From: Pelagibius litoralis
GTDB taxonomy: Bacteria > Pseudomonadota > Alphaproteobacteria > Kiloniellales > DSM-21159
DNA: 40,510 nt
Assembly: GCA_029287455.1 (NCBI GenBank)
Contig: JARFRB010000132.1
Coordinates: 1-40,510 of the forward strand
Direction: 5' to 3'
The notes beneath the pieces are model-generated. The model worked only from the letters and a program-made list of their open reading frames with translations. It had not been told where the DNA came from and searched no databases. Positions 1 through 9,397 of this stretch are shown here, piece by piece; within the stretch, counting starts at the first letter, position 1, and the number at the start of each line of letters is the position of its first letter. A program made the translations under genes and the position numbers.

Positions 1-1234
1 GGCGAAGGTCGCGGCTGGCGACGCTTTCCTGCTGCAAGGTGGCGACTGCGCGGAAAGCTTCGCCGAATTCCACGCCAATAACATCCGGGACACTTTCCGT
101 GTGCTGCTGCAGATGGCGGTGGCCTTGACCTTTGGCGCGGCCTTGCCGGTCGTGAAGGTCGGACGCATGGCCGGGCAGTTCGCCAAGCCCCGCTCGGCGG
201 ACACAGAAGCGGTGGATGGCGTGGAGCTTCCGAGCTATCGCGGCGATATCATCAACGGTATCGAGTTCACCGAGACGGCCCGGCAGCCGGATCCGGAGCG
301 GTTGTTGCGCGCCTACAATCAATCGGCGGCCTCGCTGAATCTTCTGCGCGCCTTTGCCCAAGGCGGTTTTGCGGATCTGCATAAGGTTCATCAATGGAAC
401 CTGAAGTTCGTGGCAGGCAGCGCCCAGGGCGAACGCTACGAGGAGCTTTCGACGCGGATCGACGAGGCCATGGCCTTCATGGCTGCTTGCGGCCTGACGG
501 GCGAGACGGTCAGCCAACTGCGCGAGACGGACTTTTACACCAGCCACGAGGCCTTGCTCCTGAATTACGAGGAGCCACTCGCCCGGGTCGATAGCCTGAC
601 GGGCCAGTGGTACGCCTGCTCGGCCCATATGCTGTGGATCGGTGACCGCACCCGCCAGCCGGACGGTGCTCACGTGGAGTTTCTGCGCGGCGTGCAAAAC
701 CCGGTCGGCTTGAAGTGTGGCCCGAGCACGGATCCCGACGAGCTGATCCGGCTGATCGACCTGCTTAATCCTGCGAACGAAGCGGGTCGGCTCACCCTGA
801 TTTCGCGAATGGGTTCCGATCAGGTGGAGCAGAAGCTGCCGGCCTTGGTTCGGAAGGTCGAGCGTGAAGGCCGCACGGTGGTCTGGTCCTGCGATCCCAT
901 GCACGGCAATACGATCAAGTCCTCGAACGGCTACAAGACACGCCCCTTCGACCGGATCCTTGGCGAGGTGCGCGGCTTCTTCGCGGTGCATAGAGCCGAG
1001 GGCACCCATGGCGGCGGCGTGCATTTCGAGATGACGGGCCAGGACGTGACGGAGTGCATTGGCGGTGCACAGGCCATTAACGAGGGCATGTTGGGCGATC
1101 GTTATCACACTCACTGCGATCCGCGCTTGAACGCGAGCCAGGCGCTGGAGCTGGCATTCCTGCTGGCCAATGAGCTCAAGGCCGAGCGTTTGGCCCGCGG
1201 GTTGCCGATGGGAGCGGTCGCGGCCGGCGAGTAG
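1..1234 (+). CDS. Class II 3-deoxy-7-phosphoheptulonate (DAHP) synthase, 5'-truncated by window edge
   Basis: Condenses phosphoenolpyruvate and erythrose 4-phosphate to DAHP, the first step of the shikimate pathway, in the cytoplasm. The reading frame is already open at base 2 and about 410 residues are visible. Class II enzymes are usually about 450-460 residues, so roughly the first 45 are missing. The visible part opens with the metal-binding cysteine motif [11 protein letters not shown]. It continues with KCGPSTDP and with [20 protein letters not shown] near the C-terminus, all class II hallmarks. An in-frame GTG at 101 lies inside the conserved region and is not the start. The gene ends with TAG, followed by a 72-base C-rich gap before pncB, with no clear terminator. 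Confidence 0.95.
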   Translation, partial: AKVAAGDAFLLQGGDCAESFAEFHANNIRDTFRVLLQMAVALTFGAALPVVKVGRMAGQFAKPRSADTEAVDGVELPSYRGDIINGIEFTETARQPDPERLLRAYNQSAASLNLLRAFAQGGFADLHKVHQWNLKFVAGSAQGERYEELSTRIDEAMAFMAACGLTGETVSQLRETDFYTSHEALLLNYEEPLARVDSLTGQWYACSAHMLWIGDRTRQPDGAHVEFLRGVQNPVGLKCGPSTDPDELIRLIDLLNPANEAGRLTLISRMGSDQVEQKLPALVRKVEREGRTVVWSCDPMHGNTIKSSNGYKTRPFDRILGEVRGFFAVHRAEGTHGGGVHFEMTGQDVTECIGGAQAINEGMLGDRYHTHCDPRLNASQALELAFLLANELKAERLARGLPMGAVAAGE

Positions 1235-1306
1235 GGGTTTCTCCCCCGGTTTTTCCCCCGGCGCAGGGGTCCGCCGGCCGTTTGAGACAAAGGACAAAGG
1301 GCAGCG

Positions 1307-2476
1307 ATGGTCGCGGACGGAGGGGAGCGGGCGAAGGGCCTGAAGACGTGCTGGCCCCTGCGGGACGCCGATATCGCGAACTGGACCGACGCCTATTTCA
1401 AGCGTACGAAGCAGGCCGTCGGCACCTTCGGGGACTTGACGGCGACCTACGCCGTCTTCATGCGGCGCCCGGTGGTTTCCGCGCCGCGGCTTGTGGTGGA
1501 GTGGCTCGCCGCCGTGGCCGCCGAGCGCAATGTCACCTTCGACATCGACCTGCGATTCGAAGAGGGCAAGTGGGTCGGGGCGGGCGAGCCGATCCTCTAC
1601 ATCACTGGGCCGCTCTATCATCTCTGCGACTTGGAAACGCTCCTGCTGCAAAAACTGGGTCCGGCTTGCGTGGCGGCCTACAACGCCTTCACCATGTGCG
1701 CAGACTTGCCCAAGGCAGCCTTTCTCGCCATGGACGCGCGTCACTGCGCGGGCGTGGAGATGGCGGAGATGATGGCCTACGCGGCCGCGGTCGGATCGGA
1801 TCGGGCCAAGCGCAAGGTGGGGGCCGTGGGCTTTATCGGCAATGCCACCGACGCAACCGCGCATTTTTTCGGCTTGGACTCCGGCAAGGGGACCATGCCC
1901 CATGCCTTCATCGGCTACGCCGGGTCTACCTTGCGGGCGGCCGAGATGTTCGACTCCTGCTTCCCCGGTGATCCGATGACCGTGCTGGTGGACTACTTCG
2001 CCCAGGAAATTAGCGACGCTCTGTCGGTTTGCCGGCGCTTTAGCGATCGCGCGGCGGAGGGACGCCTTTCCGTGCGCCTGGACACCCCGGGAAGCCGCTT
2101 CATCGAGGAACTGGACCCGCCGGCCTCCTACGCCGTGCTCGAGCGCAACGCGCCGGCGGCGGTCAGAGGATACCGCACCGAGGAGGAGCTACGCTATCTG
2201 GTGGGGGCGGGCGTGTCGGCGGCGGCGATTTGGCGAATGCGCGAAGTGCTGGACGAGGCCGGCTTTCCCAAGGTCAAGATCGTCGGCTCCTCGGGCTTCG
2301 GCCCCAAGAAGTGCCGCGTCATGAGCGAAGCCGAAGCCCCCATCGATGTGGTCGGGACCGGAAGCTATCTGCCGGGCAGTTGGTCGGAGACGTATGCCAC
2401 CGCTGATATCGTCGAATACGACGGCACTCCGAGAGTCAAGGTGGGACGCGAGTTCTTGCTTCGGCGCCAGGAATAG
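1307..2476 (+). CDS. pncB: Nicotinate phosphoribosyltransferase
   Basis: Converts nicotinate and PRPP to nicotinate mononucleotide in the NAD salvage (Preiss-Handler) route. The protein has 389 residues. Family features include a phosphoribosyltransferase barrel segment with GTMPHAFIGYAGST, then FPGDPMTVLVDYF. The C-terminal block KIVGSSGFGPKKC is followed by VVGTGSYLP, which fits the phosphate-binding end of the barrel. The ATG at 1307 follows a purine-rich AAAGG about 12 bases upstream. The next gene, 54 bases downstream on the same strand, is nadE, which catalyses a later step of the same pathway and supports the call. Assignment is by motif and context; a closely related phosphoribosyltransferase is less likely. 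Confidence 0.88.
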   Translation: MVADGGERAKGLKTCWPLRDADIANWTDAYFKRTKQAVGTFGDLTATYAVFMRRPVVSAPRLVVEWLAAVAAERNVTFDIDLRFEEGKWVGAGEPILYITGPLYHLCDLETLLLQKLGPACVAAYNAFTMCADLPKAAFLAMDARHCAGVEMAEMMAYAAAVGSDRAKRKVGAVGFIGNATDATAHFFGLDSGKGTMPHAFIGYAGSTLRAAEMFDSCFPGDPMTVLVDYFAQEISDALSVCRRFSDRAAEGRLSVRLDTPGSRFIEELDPPASYAVLERNAPAAVRGYRTEEELRYLVGAGVSAAAIWRMREVLDEAGFPKVKIVGSSGFGPKKCRVMSEAEAPIDVVGTGSYLPGSWSETYATADIVEYDGTPRVKVGREFLLRRQE

Positions 2477-2530
2477 GCGTCTTGGAGCGCGCCCTTGTCT
2501 CCCACATGGGTGCGCGTTAGAAGGATCCTC

Positions 2531-4216
2531 ATGAGCGAAACCTTGACCCTTGCCCTTGCGCAGCTGAATCCGATCGTTGGAGACATAGCTGGCAACGCAG
2601 AGAAGCTGCGCGGCGCGCGGCGCGAGGCGCAATCCCTGGGCGCGGATCTTGTCGTAGGGCCGGAGCTTTGCGTGAGCGGCTATCCGCCCGAGGACCTCGT
2701 GCTGAAGCCCCTGTTTCTCGACGCCGTCAAGGCGGCGGTCGAAGACCTGGCGCGCGAGACGGCGGATGGTGGGCCGGCGCTCTTGATCGGCGCGCCATGG
2801 CGTGAAGCGGGGGAGGTTGTCGGCCCCTTGCGCCATCACGTTGTCAACGCGGCCCTCCTGCTGGACGGCGGCGAGATCAAATCGATTCGCGCCAAGCACG
2901 ACCTGCCAAACTATGGTGTTTTCGACGAAATCAGGGTGTTTCGCCCCGGCCCGCTTCCGGGGCCAATCAATTTCCGCGGCGTCCGCCTTGGCGTCATGGT
3001 CTGCGAGGACATGTGGTATCCGGACGTGACCGAGTGTCTGGAGGAGTCCGGCGCCGAAATCCTGGTGGTGATCAATGGAAGCCCCTTCGAGGAGGACAAG
3101 GGCGACGAGCGCATCCAACTTGCGGTCAAGCGGGTCACGGAAAGCGGCTTACCGCTGGTCTATGTCAACCAAGTGGGCGGTCAGGACGAACTGATATTTG
3201 ACGGTGCGTCCTTCGCGCTGGATGGGCGCTGCCAGTTGGCCCTTCAGATGCCCGCGTTGGAGACAGGCGTCTCCACGGCCCGCTTCTCTAAGGAGGCTGA
3301 GGGATGGGCGCTGGAGACCGGGGAGCGCACTGCCCCGCCGGAGGGGCTGGAGGCGACCTACCGCGCCCTCATGTTGGGCTTGCGCGATTACGTTGAGAAG
3401 AACCGCTTTCCGGGGATCGTGTTGGGGCTTTCCGGCGGCATCGACTCCGCGCTGTCGGCTGTGGTCGCCGCTGACGCCCTGGGCGCGGAAAAGGTTCACT
3501 GCGTGATGATGCCTTCGCCCTACACCAGCAAGGAGAGTCTTGAGGATGCGGCCGAATTGGCCTCGCTCTGCGGCTTGCGGCTCGACGAGGTCAATATCGA
3601 GCCGGCGATGCGGGCCTTCGAGGAGATGCTGAATCCTCTGTTCGACACTCTCGCGGCGGACACCACCGAAGAGAATATCCAGGCGCGCTCGCGCGGGATC
3701 ACGCTCATGGCCCTATCCAACAAGCTGGGCCACATGGTGCTTTCGACCGGCAACAAGTCGGAGATGAGCGTCGGCTATGCCACGCTCTACGGCGACATGT
3801 GCGGGGGCTTCAACGTTCTGAAGGACGTCTATAAGACCGCGGTCTTCGAGCTGGCGCGCTGGCGCAATCAGGTGCATCCCAAGGCTGCTTTAGGCCCGGC
3901 TGGCCGGGCGATCCCCGAGCGGATCATCACCAAGCCGCCCTCCGCGGAATTGAAGCCCGATCAGACCGACCAAGACAGCCTGCCGCCCTATGATGCGCTG
4001 GACGATATTCTCGCCTGCCTGATCGAGCAGGAAATGGGCATCGAGCAGATCGCCGCGCGCGGCCACGACCGCGCCGTCGTCAACCGGGTGTGGCGCATGC
4101 TGGAAAATGCCGAATACAAGCGCCGTCAGGCTCCGCCCGGCGTGAAGATCACCCGCCGCTCCTTCGGGCGCGACCGGCGCTATCCCATCACCAACGCCTT
4201 TAAAGGGCCCGCCTGA
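2531..4216 (+). CDS. nadE: Glutamine-dependent NAD+ synthetase
   Basis: Amidates nicotinate adenine dinucleotide to NAD+, using ATP and ammonia from glutamine. The 561-residue length fits the two-domain form. The N-terminal nitrilase-type glutaminase domain shows the Glu-Lys-Cys triad: E45 in VVGPELCVSGYPPEDL, K122 in AKHDLPNYG and C158 in VMVCEDMW. The C-terminal synthetase domain has the ATP-pyrophosphatase P-loop SGGIDS at 301-306, followed by STGNKSEMSVGYATLYGDM. The start is ATG 2531, preceded by AGAAGGATC; an in-frame upstream start at 2495 would only add 12 unsupported residues. The gene follows pncB and precedes cysS by 34 bases, so the three may be cotranscribed. Confidence 0.96.
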   Translation: MSETLTLALAQLNPIVGDIAGNAEKLRGARREAQSLGADLVVGPELCVSGYPPEDLVLKPLFLDAVKAAVEDLARETADGGPALLIGAPWREAGEVVGPLRHHVVNAALLLDGGEIKSIRAKHDLPNYGVFDEIRVFRPGPLPGPINFRGVRLGVMVCEDMWYPDVTECLEESGAEILVVINGSPFEEDKGDERIQLAVKRVTESGLPLVYVNQVGGQDELIFDGASFALDGRCQLALQMPALETGVSTARFSKEAEGWALETGERTAPPEGLEATYRALMLGLRDYVEKNRFPGIVLGLSGGIDSALSAVVAADALGAEKVHCVMMPSPYTSKESLEDAAELASLCGLRLDEVNIEPAMRAFEEMLNPLFDTLAADTTEENIQARSRGITLMALSNKLGHMVLSTGNKSEMSVGYATLYGDMCGGFNVLKDVYKTAVFELARWRNQVHPKAALGPAGRAIPERIITKPPSAELKPDQTDQDSLPPYDALDDILACLIEQEMGIEQIAARGHDRAVVNRVWRMLENAEYKRRQAPPGVKITRRSFGRDRRYPITNAFKGPA

Positions 4217-4250
4217 AGCCTCAAGCGCCCTCGAAAGATACGAAACGACC

Positions 4251-5627
4251 ATGGCTATCCGGTTCCATAACACCCTGGCCCGCGAGAAGCAGATCTTCGA
4301 ACCCATGGACCCGGAGAAGGTCCGCCTCTATGTCTGCGGTCCTACGGTCTACGACTTGGCGCACATCGGCAATGCCCGGCCCGTCGTTGTCTTCGACGTG
4401 CTTTTCCGGCTCCTGCGCCATCTCTACGGCGCCGAGCATGTCGTCTATGTCCGCAATATCACGGACGTGGACGACAAGATCATCGACGCCGCGCGCACGA
4501 GCGGGGAGCCCATCGACAGCATTACCGCGCGCACGACCCGGGCCTTCCATGAGGATGTGGCTGCCTTGCTCGCGCTTCCGCCCAGCGAGGAGCCGCGGGC
4601 CACGCAACACATCGCCGGCATGATCGCGATGATCGAGACGCTGATCGAGAAGGGTCACGCCTACGCCGCCGACGGCCATGTGCTGTTCTCTGTTCCCTCC
4701 ATGCCGGACTATGGCGCCCTGTCGCGCCTGGACCGGGAGGAATTGGTCGCCGGCGCGCGGGTGGACGTGGCGCCCTATAAGCGCGATCCGGCGGACTTCG
4801 TGCTCTGGAAGCCGAGTTCCGGAGAGCAGCCTGGCTGGGAAAGCCCTTGGGGGCGTGGCCGGCCTGGTTGGCACATTGAATGCTCGGTGATGAGCGCCGC
4901 TCATCTTGGCGAGGTCTTTGACATTCATGCGGGCGGGCTCGATCTGGTCTTTCCTCACCACGAGAACGAAATAGCCCAAAGCCGCTGCGCCCACAGGACC
5001 CCGGCCATGGCGCGCTTTTGGATGCACAACGGCTACGTGGTTGTGGGCGGCGAGAAAATGTCGAAGTCGCTTGGCAACTTTCTGACCGTGCGTGCCTTGT
5101 TGGAGGAAGGATTTCCGGGCGAGGCGATCCGGCTGACGCTGCTATCGGCTCACTACCGCCAGCCTTTGGACGTGACCCGGGAAAAGATCAAGGAATCGGA
5201 GTCACAACTCGACCGCCTCTACGGCGCCTTGCGCCGGGCACCCGGAGGGCCGGCGGCCGAACCGCCCGCCGGCGTTCTTGCCGCGCTTTGCGACGACCTG
5301 AACACGCCCCTGGCGGTTGCCGAACTGCACGAACTGGCGAGCGCGCTCAACAAGGCGGGGCCGGGTGCCGAGCAGGACTCTCTCGCCGCTGAATTGAGGG
5401 CGGGTGGCGCGCTGCTCGGCCTTTTGGGGGACGACCCCGAAGCTTGGTTCCAGCGCGGTGCCTCGGCCTTGTCCGCCGAGGAGATCGAGGATCTAATCGC
5501 CGCCCGCGCGGCTGCTCGGGCCGCCCGGGATTTCGCCGAAGCAGACCGCATTCGCGACCTCCTGATCGCCCAGGATATCGTGCTGGAAGATAGCGCCGGG
5601 GGAACCACCTGGCGGCGCGGCGGCTAG
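4251..5627 (+). CDS. cysS: Cysteinyl-tRNA synthetase
   Basis: Charges tRNA-Cys with cysteine in the cytoplasm. It is a class I synthetase of 458 residues, the normal family length. The HIGH-type motif is HIGN at 38-41, the form usual for CysRS, and KMSKS is at 269-273. The zinc ligands expected from the E. coli enzyme are visible as C29, C211, H236 and E240. The C-terminal helical anticodon-binding part ends with ARDFAEADRIRDLLIAQDIV and a typical tail. The stop TAG overlaps by four bases the stop codon of the convergent M24-family gene, the two sharing CTAG. Confidence 0.97.
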   Translation: MAIRFHNTLAREKQIFEPMDPEKVRLYVCGPTVYDLAHIGNARPVVVFDVLFRLLRHLYGAEHVVYVRNITDVDDKIIDAARTSGEPIDSITARTTRAFHEDVAALLALPPSEEPRATQHIAGMIAMIETLIEKGHAYAADGHVLFSVPSMPDYGALSRLDREELVAGARVDVAPYKRDPADFVLWKPSSGEQPGWESPWGRGRPGWHIECSVMSAAHLGEVFDIHAGGLDLVFPHHENEIAQSRCAHRTPAMARFWMHNGYVVVGGEKMSKSLGNFLTVRALLEEGFPGEAIRLTLLSAHYRQPLDVTREKIKESESQLDRLYGALRRAPGGPAAEPPAGVLAALCDDLNTPLAVAELHELASALNKAGPGAEQDSLAAELRAGGALLGLLGDDPEAWFQRGASALSAEEIEDLIAARAAARAARDFAEADRIRDLLIAQDIVLEDSAGGTTWRRGG

Positions 5628-6832
5628 GCGAGCAGGGCAGGCTCGAAGGGGAAGGTGGAGAGCCGTTCCGGTCCGCGCTCGGTGATCAGGATTTGCTCTT
5701 CCAGCTTCACCCCGTCGCGGCCGCCGGCCTCCCCGATATAGCTTTCCATCGAAAACACCATTCCCGGTTCCAGCCGCATCTCCGGATCGTTCTGCTGGTC
5801 GAGATCGGCGGCGTTGCGCAGAAAGGGAAACTCGTCCTTCAAGCCCACCCCATGGGCGAATCCGTAGCGGTAGGGCAGGTAGGCCTCTGGAAAATGCGAC
5901 TCGTTCTCGATCACCTCGCGCAAGGTTCGTCCCGGATTCATGAGGGCTAGATTGTGCTCGATTTGGGCATGGGAGGCCGCGTAGAGGCGTTTTTGCTCGT
6001 CGCTCGGCCGTCCCGGCCCGCAGAAGTAGGTCCGCGAGATGTCCGCGCAGTAGCCGTTCGGTCCGATCATGTCGGTGTCGAAGGCGACCAGGTCCCCGGC
6101 CTCGACGGTCCGGAAAGAGGCTTCCTGCATCCAGGGATTGGTGCGCGGGCCGGAACTCAAGAGCCGAGTCTCCAGCCATTCGCCGTCCATCTCGGCGTTG
6201 GTCTGGTTCAAGATCGCCCAGAGCGCGTTTTCCGTCACGCCCGGCCGCAGTGTCTCGCGCATCCTGCGCATGCCTTCTTCGGCAACCGCGACCGCGCGGC
6301 GGATGCAGGCAATTTCCTCCGCGCTCTTGATGAGGCGCGCGTGCTCCATCAAGGCTTCGCCATCCGCCACTTCAAAGCCCAGCGCCTCGATGGCGCGCAG
6401 GCCGATCGGGTTCAGATGGTCGAAAGCGATCCGCCGGTTGCCCCCGCCGCTCGCGCGGGCAAGATCGGCGAGCTCGGCGGCCCAAGCGGCGGCATGGGCT
6501 TGCTTCTCCGAGCCGCTATAGAAGTGGGTCCAGCTTCTCGGCGGACGGATTTCGGCGGGATTCTCAAGGCTTTGACTGGCAACCGGCCACTTCCCGGCTC
6601 CGAATTCAAAAAGCACCGGCAGGCCCTCGGCCGGAACGAAGGCGTAGCGGACGTGATTGTGTAGCGTCCAAACCGCCATGTTCCGGCTGCCGGTGGCGTA
6701 GCGGAGGTTATGTGGATCGAAGAGCACCGCGGCGGCGAGATCGCGCTTGCGCAGTTGGTCTTGCACCCGGGCCAGGCGATAGCGGCGCACCGCCACATAA
6801 TCGATGGGATCCTTGGGGTGCAGGCTGTCCAT
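5624..6832 (-). CDS. M24-family metalloenzyme closely resembling DMSP lyase DddP
   Basis: The 402-residue protein has the creatinase/aminopeptidase (M24, pita-bread) fold: an N-terminal domain to about residue 160, then the metal-binding domain. Metal ligands of the DddP type are D252, D254 (FDTDMIG), D264, H327 (AHGVGLKDEFPF), E363 and E378. D333 matches the aspartate I recall as catalytic in DddP. Segments such as RYATGSRNMAVW and ETRLLSSGPRTNPW read almost like published DddP. Known DddP cleaves dimethylsulfoniopropionate to acrylate and dimethyl sulfide; other members of this branch are simply called Xaa-Pro peptidases, so the substrate here is inferred. The start chosen is ATG 6832. The frame stays open to 7012, but that would run into cimA. 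The stop overlaps that of cysS. Confidence 0.85.
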   Translation of the reverse strand: MDSLHPKDPIDYVAVRRYRLARVQDQLRKRDLAAAVLFDPHNLRYATGSRNMAVWTLHNHVRYAFVPAEGLPVLFEFGAGKWPVASQSLENPAEIRPPRSWTHFYSGSEKQAHAAAWAAELADLARASGGGNRRIAFDHLNPIGLRAIEALGFEVADGEALMEHARLIKSAEEIACIRRAVAVAEEGMRRMRETLRPGVTENALWAILNQTNAEMDGEWLETRLLSSGPRTNPWMQEASFRTVEAGDLVAFDTDMIGPNGYCADISRTYFCGPGRPSDEQKRLYAASHAQIEHNLALMNPGRTLREVIENESHFPEAYLPYRYGFAHGVGLKDEFPFLRNAADLDQQNDPEMRLEPGMVFSMESYIGEAGGRDGVKLEEQILITERGPERLSTFPFEPALLA

Positions 6833-6937
6833 GGCTTCGTTCGCGTTTACCGTAGCTCCCAGCGGACTCTGCGCTTGGGTTGTGGCCCCGGCAAGGCATA
6901 TCGGTGGTTCGGCGGCCCGAGAATCCCCGCCAAGACG

Positions 6938-6966
6938 TTGACGTGGCGGCCGCCCTGCGCTGTAAA
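6938..6966 (+). promoter_or_regulatory. Sigma-70-type promoter for cimA
   Basis: TTGACG at 6938-6943, a 17-base spacer and TGTAAA at 6961-6966 match the -35/-10 consensus well. The pair sits 32 bases upstream of the cimA ATG, in the 166-base divergent gap shared with the M24 gene. I saw no comparable promoter for the minus-strand gene in this gap. Confidence 0.6.
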
Positions 6967-6998
6967 GGTCGGCCTTCACTGATCCGGACCGGCTCACG

Positions 6999-8594
6999 AT
7001 GACCGACGACAAGCGCGTCTACCTTTTCGACACCACCCTGCGCGATGGCGCCCAGACCCAAGGGGTGGATTTTTCCGTTCCCGACAAGCTGGCCATCGCG
7101 CGGGCATTGGACGAACTGGGCGTGGATTACGTGGAAGGTGGCTGGCCGGGCGCCAATCCCACGGACACGGCGTTTTTCGCGGAGCCGCCAAAACTCGCGA
7201 CGGCGTGCTTCGTTGCTTTCGGGATGACGCGCCGCCCGGGCCGCTCGACACAGAACGATCCTGGCCTCGCCGCCCTCGCGAACGCTGCCGCGCCTGCGGT
7301 CTGCATGGTGGGCAAGGCTTGGGACTTTCACGTCAACCTGGCGCTTGGGGTTCCGCTGACCGAGAACATCTCGATGATCGCCGACAGCGTCGCCCACCTA
7401 GTGGAGCGCAAGGACGAGGTGATGTTCGACGCGGAGCATTTCTTCGACGGCTTCAAGGCCAATCCCACCTACGCCAAGGAGTGCGCGCTCGCAGCCTTCG
7501 ACGCCGGTGCCCGCTGGATCGTGCTCTGCGACACCAATGGCGGAACCTTGCCGGAGGAGGTCGAGCGCATCGTCTCCGAGATGACGGATATCATCCCCGG
7601 CAAGCGGCTCGGCATCCACTGTCACAACGATACGGAAAACGCCGTCGCCAACTCCCTGGCGGCGCTCAAGGCCGGTGCGCGGCAGGTCCAGGGCACTATC
7701 AACGGACTTGGGGAGCGCTGCGGCAACGCGAACTTGATTTCCTTGATCGCGTCGCTTGCCCTGAAGACGGATCTCGATATCGGCCCGGCTAAGGACCATC
7801 TCTCTCACTTGACCAGCCTGTCGCGCTTGCTTGACGACCGCCTTAACCGCGCGCCGGATCGGCACGCAGCCTATGTCGGCGAGAGCGCCTTCGCCCACAA
7901 GGGTGGCCTTCATGTCTCGGCGGTGGAGAAGGATCCGCGCAGCTACGAGCACATCGATCCCGCGCTGGTGGGGAATCGCCGCCACATCGTGGTTTCCGAT
8001 CAGGCCGGGCGGTCCAACATTCTGGCGCGCTTCCGGGAGATCGGGATCGACCTGGACCCGGACGACCCCAAGGTCGGGGACCTGGTGGAGGAGGTGAAGC
8101 GCCGGGAGTTCGAGGGTTACGCCTACGACAGCGCCGAGGCCTCCTTCGAGCTCTTGGCCCGGCGCGCATTGGAGACGGTGCCCGACTATTTCCAGCTGGT
8201 GCGCTTTCGCGTCATGGACGACCGGCGGTTCAACGCGCGCGGCGAGCTGGTCACGGAGTCCGAGGCCACGGTCACGTTGGAAGTCGCGGGCCAGCAGACC
8301 ATGACCGTGGCCAACGGGAATGGACCGGTGGATGCGCTGGACAAGGCAATCCGCAAGGCGCTGACGCCGGTCTTTCCGGTGCTTGAGACCATGCGGCTGG
8401 TCGACTACAAGGTGCGCATCCTGACCCCCCAGGCCGGCACCGAGGCAGTGACCCGCGTGCTTATCGAAAGTGCCGGGCGCAGCGGCTATTGGACCACGAT
8501 CGGCGTTTCGACCAACATCATCGACGCCTCTTTCAACGCGCTCAATGACGCGATCACCTGGAAGCTGTTCCACAATGCGGAGACGAGCGGATAA
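6999..8594 (+). CDS. cimA: (R)-citramalate synthase
   Basis: Condenses acetyl-CoA with pyruvate to (R)-citramalate, an entry to isoleucine synthesis that bypasses threonine. The 531 residues match the long CimA form. The N-terminal DRE-TIM barrel begins YLFDTTLRDGAQTQG (R15, D16), carries the HCHND metal motif near residue 206 and has GTINGLGERCGNANL. The C-terminal third is a LeuA-type regulatory dimerisation domain (LVDYKVRILTPQAGTEAVTR onward), the site where isoleucine feedback acts in this family. The motif GGWPGANPTD near residue 46 favours citramalate synthase over isopropylmalate or homocitrate synthase. A good promoter lies upstream, and trmJ starts two bases after the stop, implying cotranscription. 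Confidence 0.92.
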   Translation: MTDDKRVYLFDTTLRDGAQTQGVDFSVPDKLAIARALDELGVDYVEGGWPGANPTDTAFFAEPPKLATACFVAFGMTRRPGRSTQNDPGLAALANAAAPAVCMVGKAWDFHVNLALGVPLTENISMIADSVAHLVERKDEVMFDAEHFFDGFKANPTYAKECALAAFDAGARWIVLCDTNGGTLPEEVERIVSEMTDIIPGKRLGIHCHNDTENAVANSLAALKAGARQVQGTINGLGERCGNANLISLIASLALKTDLDIGPAKDHLSHLTSLSRLLDDRLNRAPDRHAAYVGESAFAHKGGLHVSAVEKDPRSYEHIDPALVGNRRHIVVSDQAGRSNILARFREIGIDLDPDDPKVGDLVEEVKRREFEGYAYDSAEASFELLARRALETVPDYFQLVRFRVMDDRRFNARGELVTESEATVTLEVAGQQTMTVANGNGPVDALDKAIRKALTPVFPVLETMRLVDYKVRILTPQAGTEAVTRVLIESAGRSGYWTTIGVSTNIIDASFNALNDAITWKLFHNAETSG

Positions 8595-8596
8595 CC

Positions 8597-9397
8597 ATGG
8601 CGGGGACCGACCGCGGCAAGTCTGGAGCCACCGCCGATCTCGGGCCGGTCATAGTGCTGGTGGAGCCGCAGTTGGGTGAGAACATCGGCATGGTGGCCCG
8701 CGCCATGCTGAATTGCGGCCTGACCGCCTTGCGCCTGGTGCGGCCGCGGGACGGCTGGCCTAATCCTGCCGCCGTGGCCGCAAGTTCCGGCGCGGATTGC
8801 GTGATCGAAGCCGTGGAGGTCCACGAGACCACTGAAGCGGCCATCGCGGACCTTCACCGGGTTTACGTCACTTCGGCGCGGGAGCGGGGCATGGTTAAGC
8901 CCGTGGTGACTGCCCGCCGGGCGGCGGAGGAGATGCGGGCCCTCGCCGCGCGTGGGGAGCGGGTGGGCCTGCTCTTCGGGCCGGAGCGCAGCGGGCTCTT
9001 CAACGATGATATCGCGCTTGGCGACGTCATTGTGCAGGTCCCGCTGAATCCGGCTTATAGCTCGCTCAATCTGGCTCAGGCGGTCCTGCTGCTGGCCTAC
9101 GAGTGGTATCAGCTGGGCGACGATACGCCGGCGCGTGAGCTGCCGCTGCACGGCGGGGTGCCTGCGGAGAAGGGGCAGCTCATCGGCTTCTTCGAGCGGC
9201 TGGAGGAGACTCTCGACGCCGTGGGCTTCTTCTTCCCGCCGGAAAAGCGCCCCGGCATGGTGCGTAATCTACGCAACATGTTCGAGCGGGCCGGGTTGAC
9301 CGAGCAGGAGGTGCGGACGCTTCAAGGCATTCTGTCCGCCTTGCAAGGGGCCAAGCTGCGCCGGGCGCCCCGATCCGAACCCCAATCCGAAGCCTAG
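8597..9397 (+). CDS. trmJ: tRNA (cytidine/uridine-2'-O-)-methyltransferase TrmJ
   Basis: A SPOUT-class enzyme expected to methylate the 2'-hydroxyl of nucleotide 32 in the tRNA anticodon loop using SAM. The 266-residue length is typical. The N-terminal motif VIVLVEPQLGENIGMVARAM (18-37) holds the substrate-side asparagine and arginine. The knotted SAM site is formed by GLLFGPERSGLFNDD and VPLNPAYSSLNLAQAV, the classic SPOUT motifs 2 and 3. A helical C-terminal extension with FFERLEETLDAVGFF is characteristic of TrmJ. It starts two bases after the cimA stop. Its TAG stop shares CTAG with the stop of the convergent transporter gene. Confidence 0.92.
   Translation: MAGTDRGKSGATADLGPVIVLVEPQLGENIGMVARAMLNCGLTALRLVRPRDGWPNPAAVAASSGADCVIEAVEVHETTEAAIADLHRVYVTSARERGMVKPVVTARRAAEEMRALAARGERVGLLFGPERSGLFNDDIALGDVIVQVPLNPAYSSLNLAQAVLLLAYEWYQLGDDTPARELPLHGGVPAEKGQLIGFFERLEETLDAVGFFFPPEKRPGMVRNLRNMFERAGLTEQEVRTLQGILSALQGAKLRRAPRSEPQSEA

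Noticed and set aside
7398-8573. 391-codon open frame antisense to cimA
   Set aside because: High-GC shadow of the real gene; no family motif, no ribosome binding site, and cimA is fully conserved.
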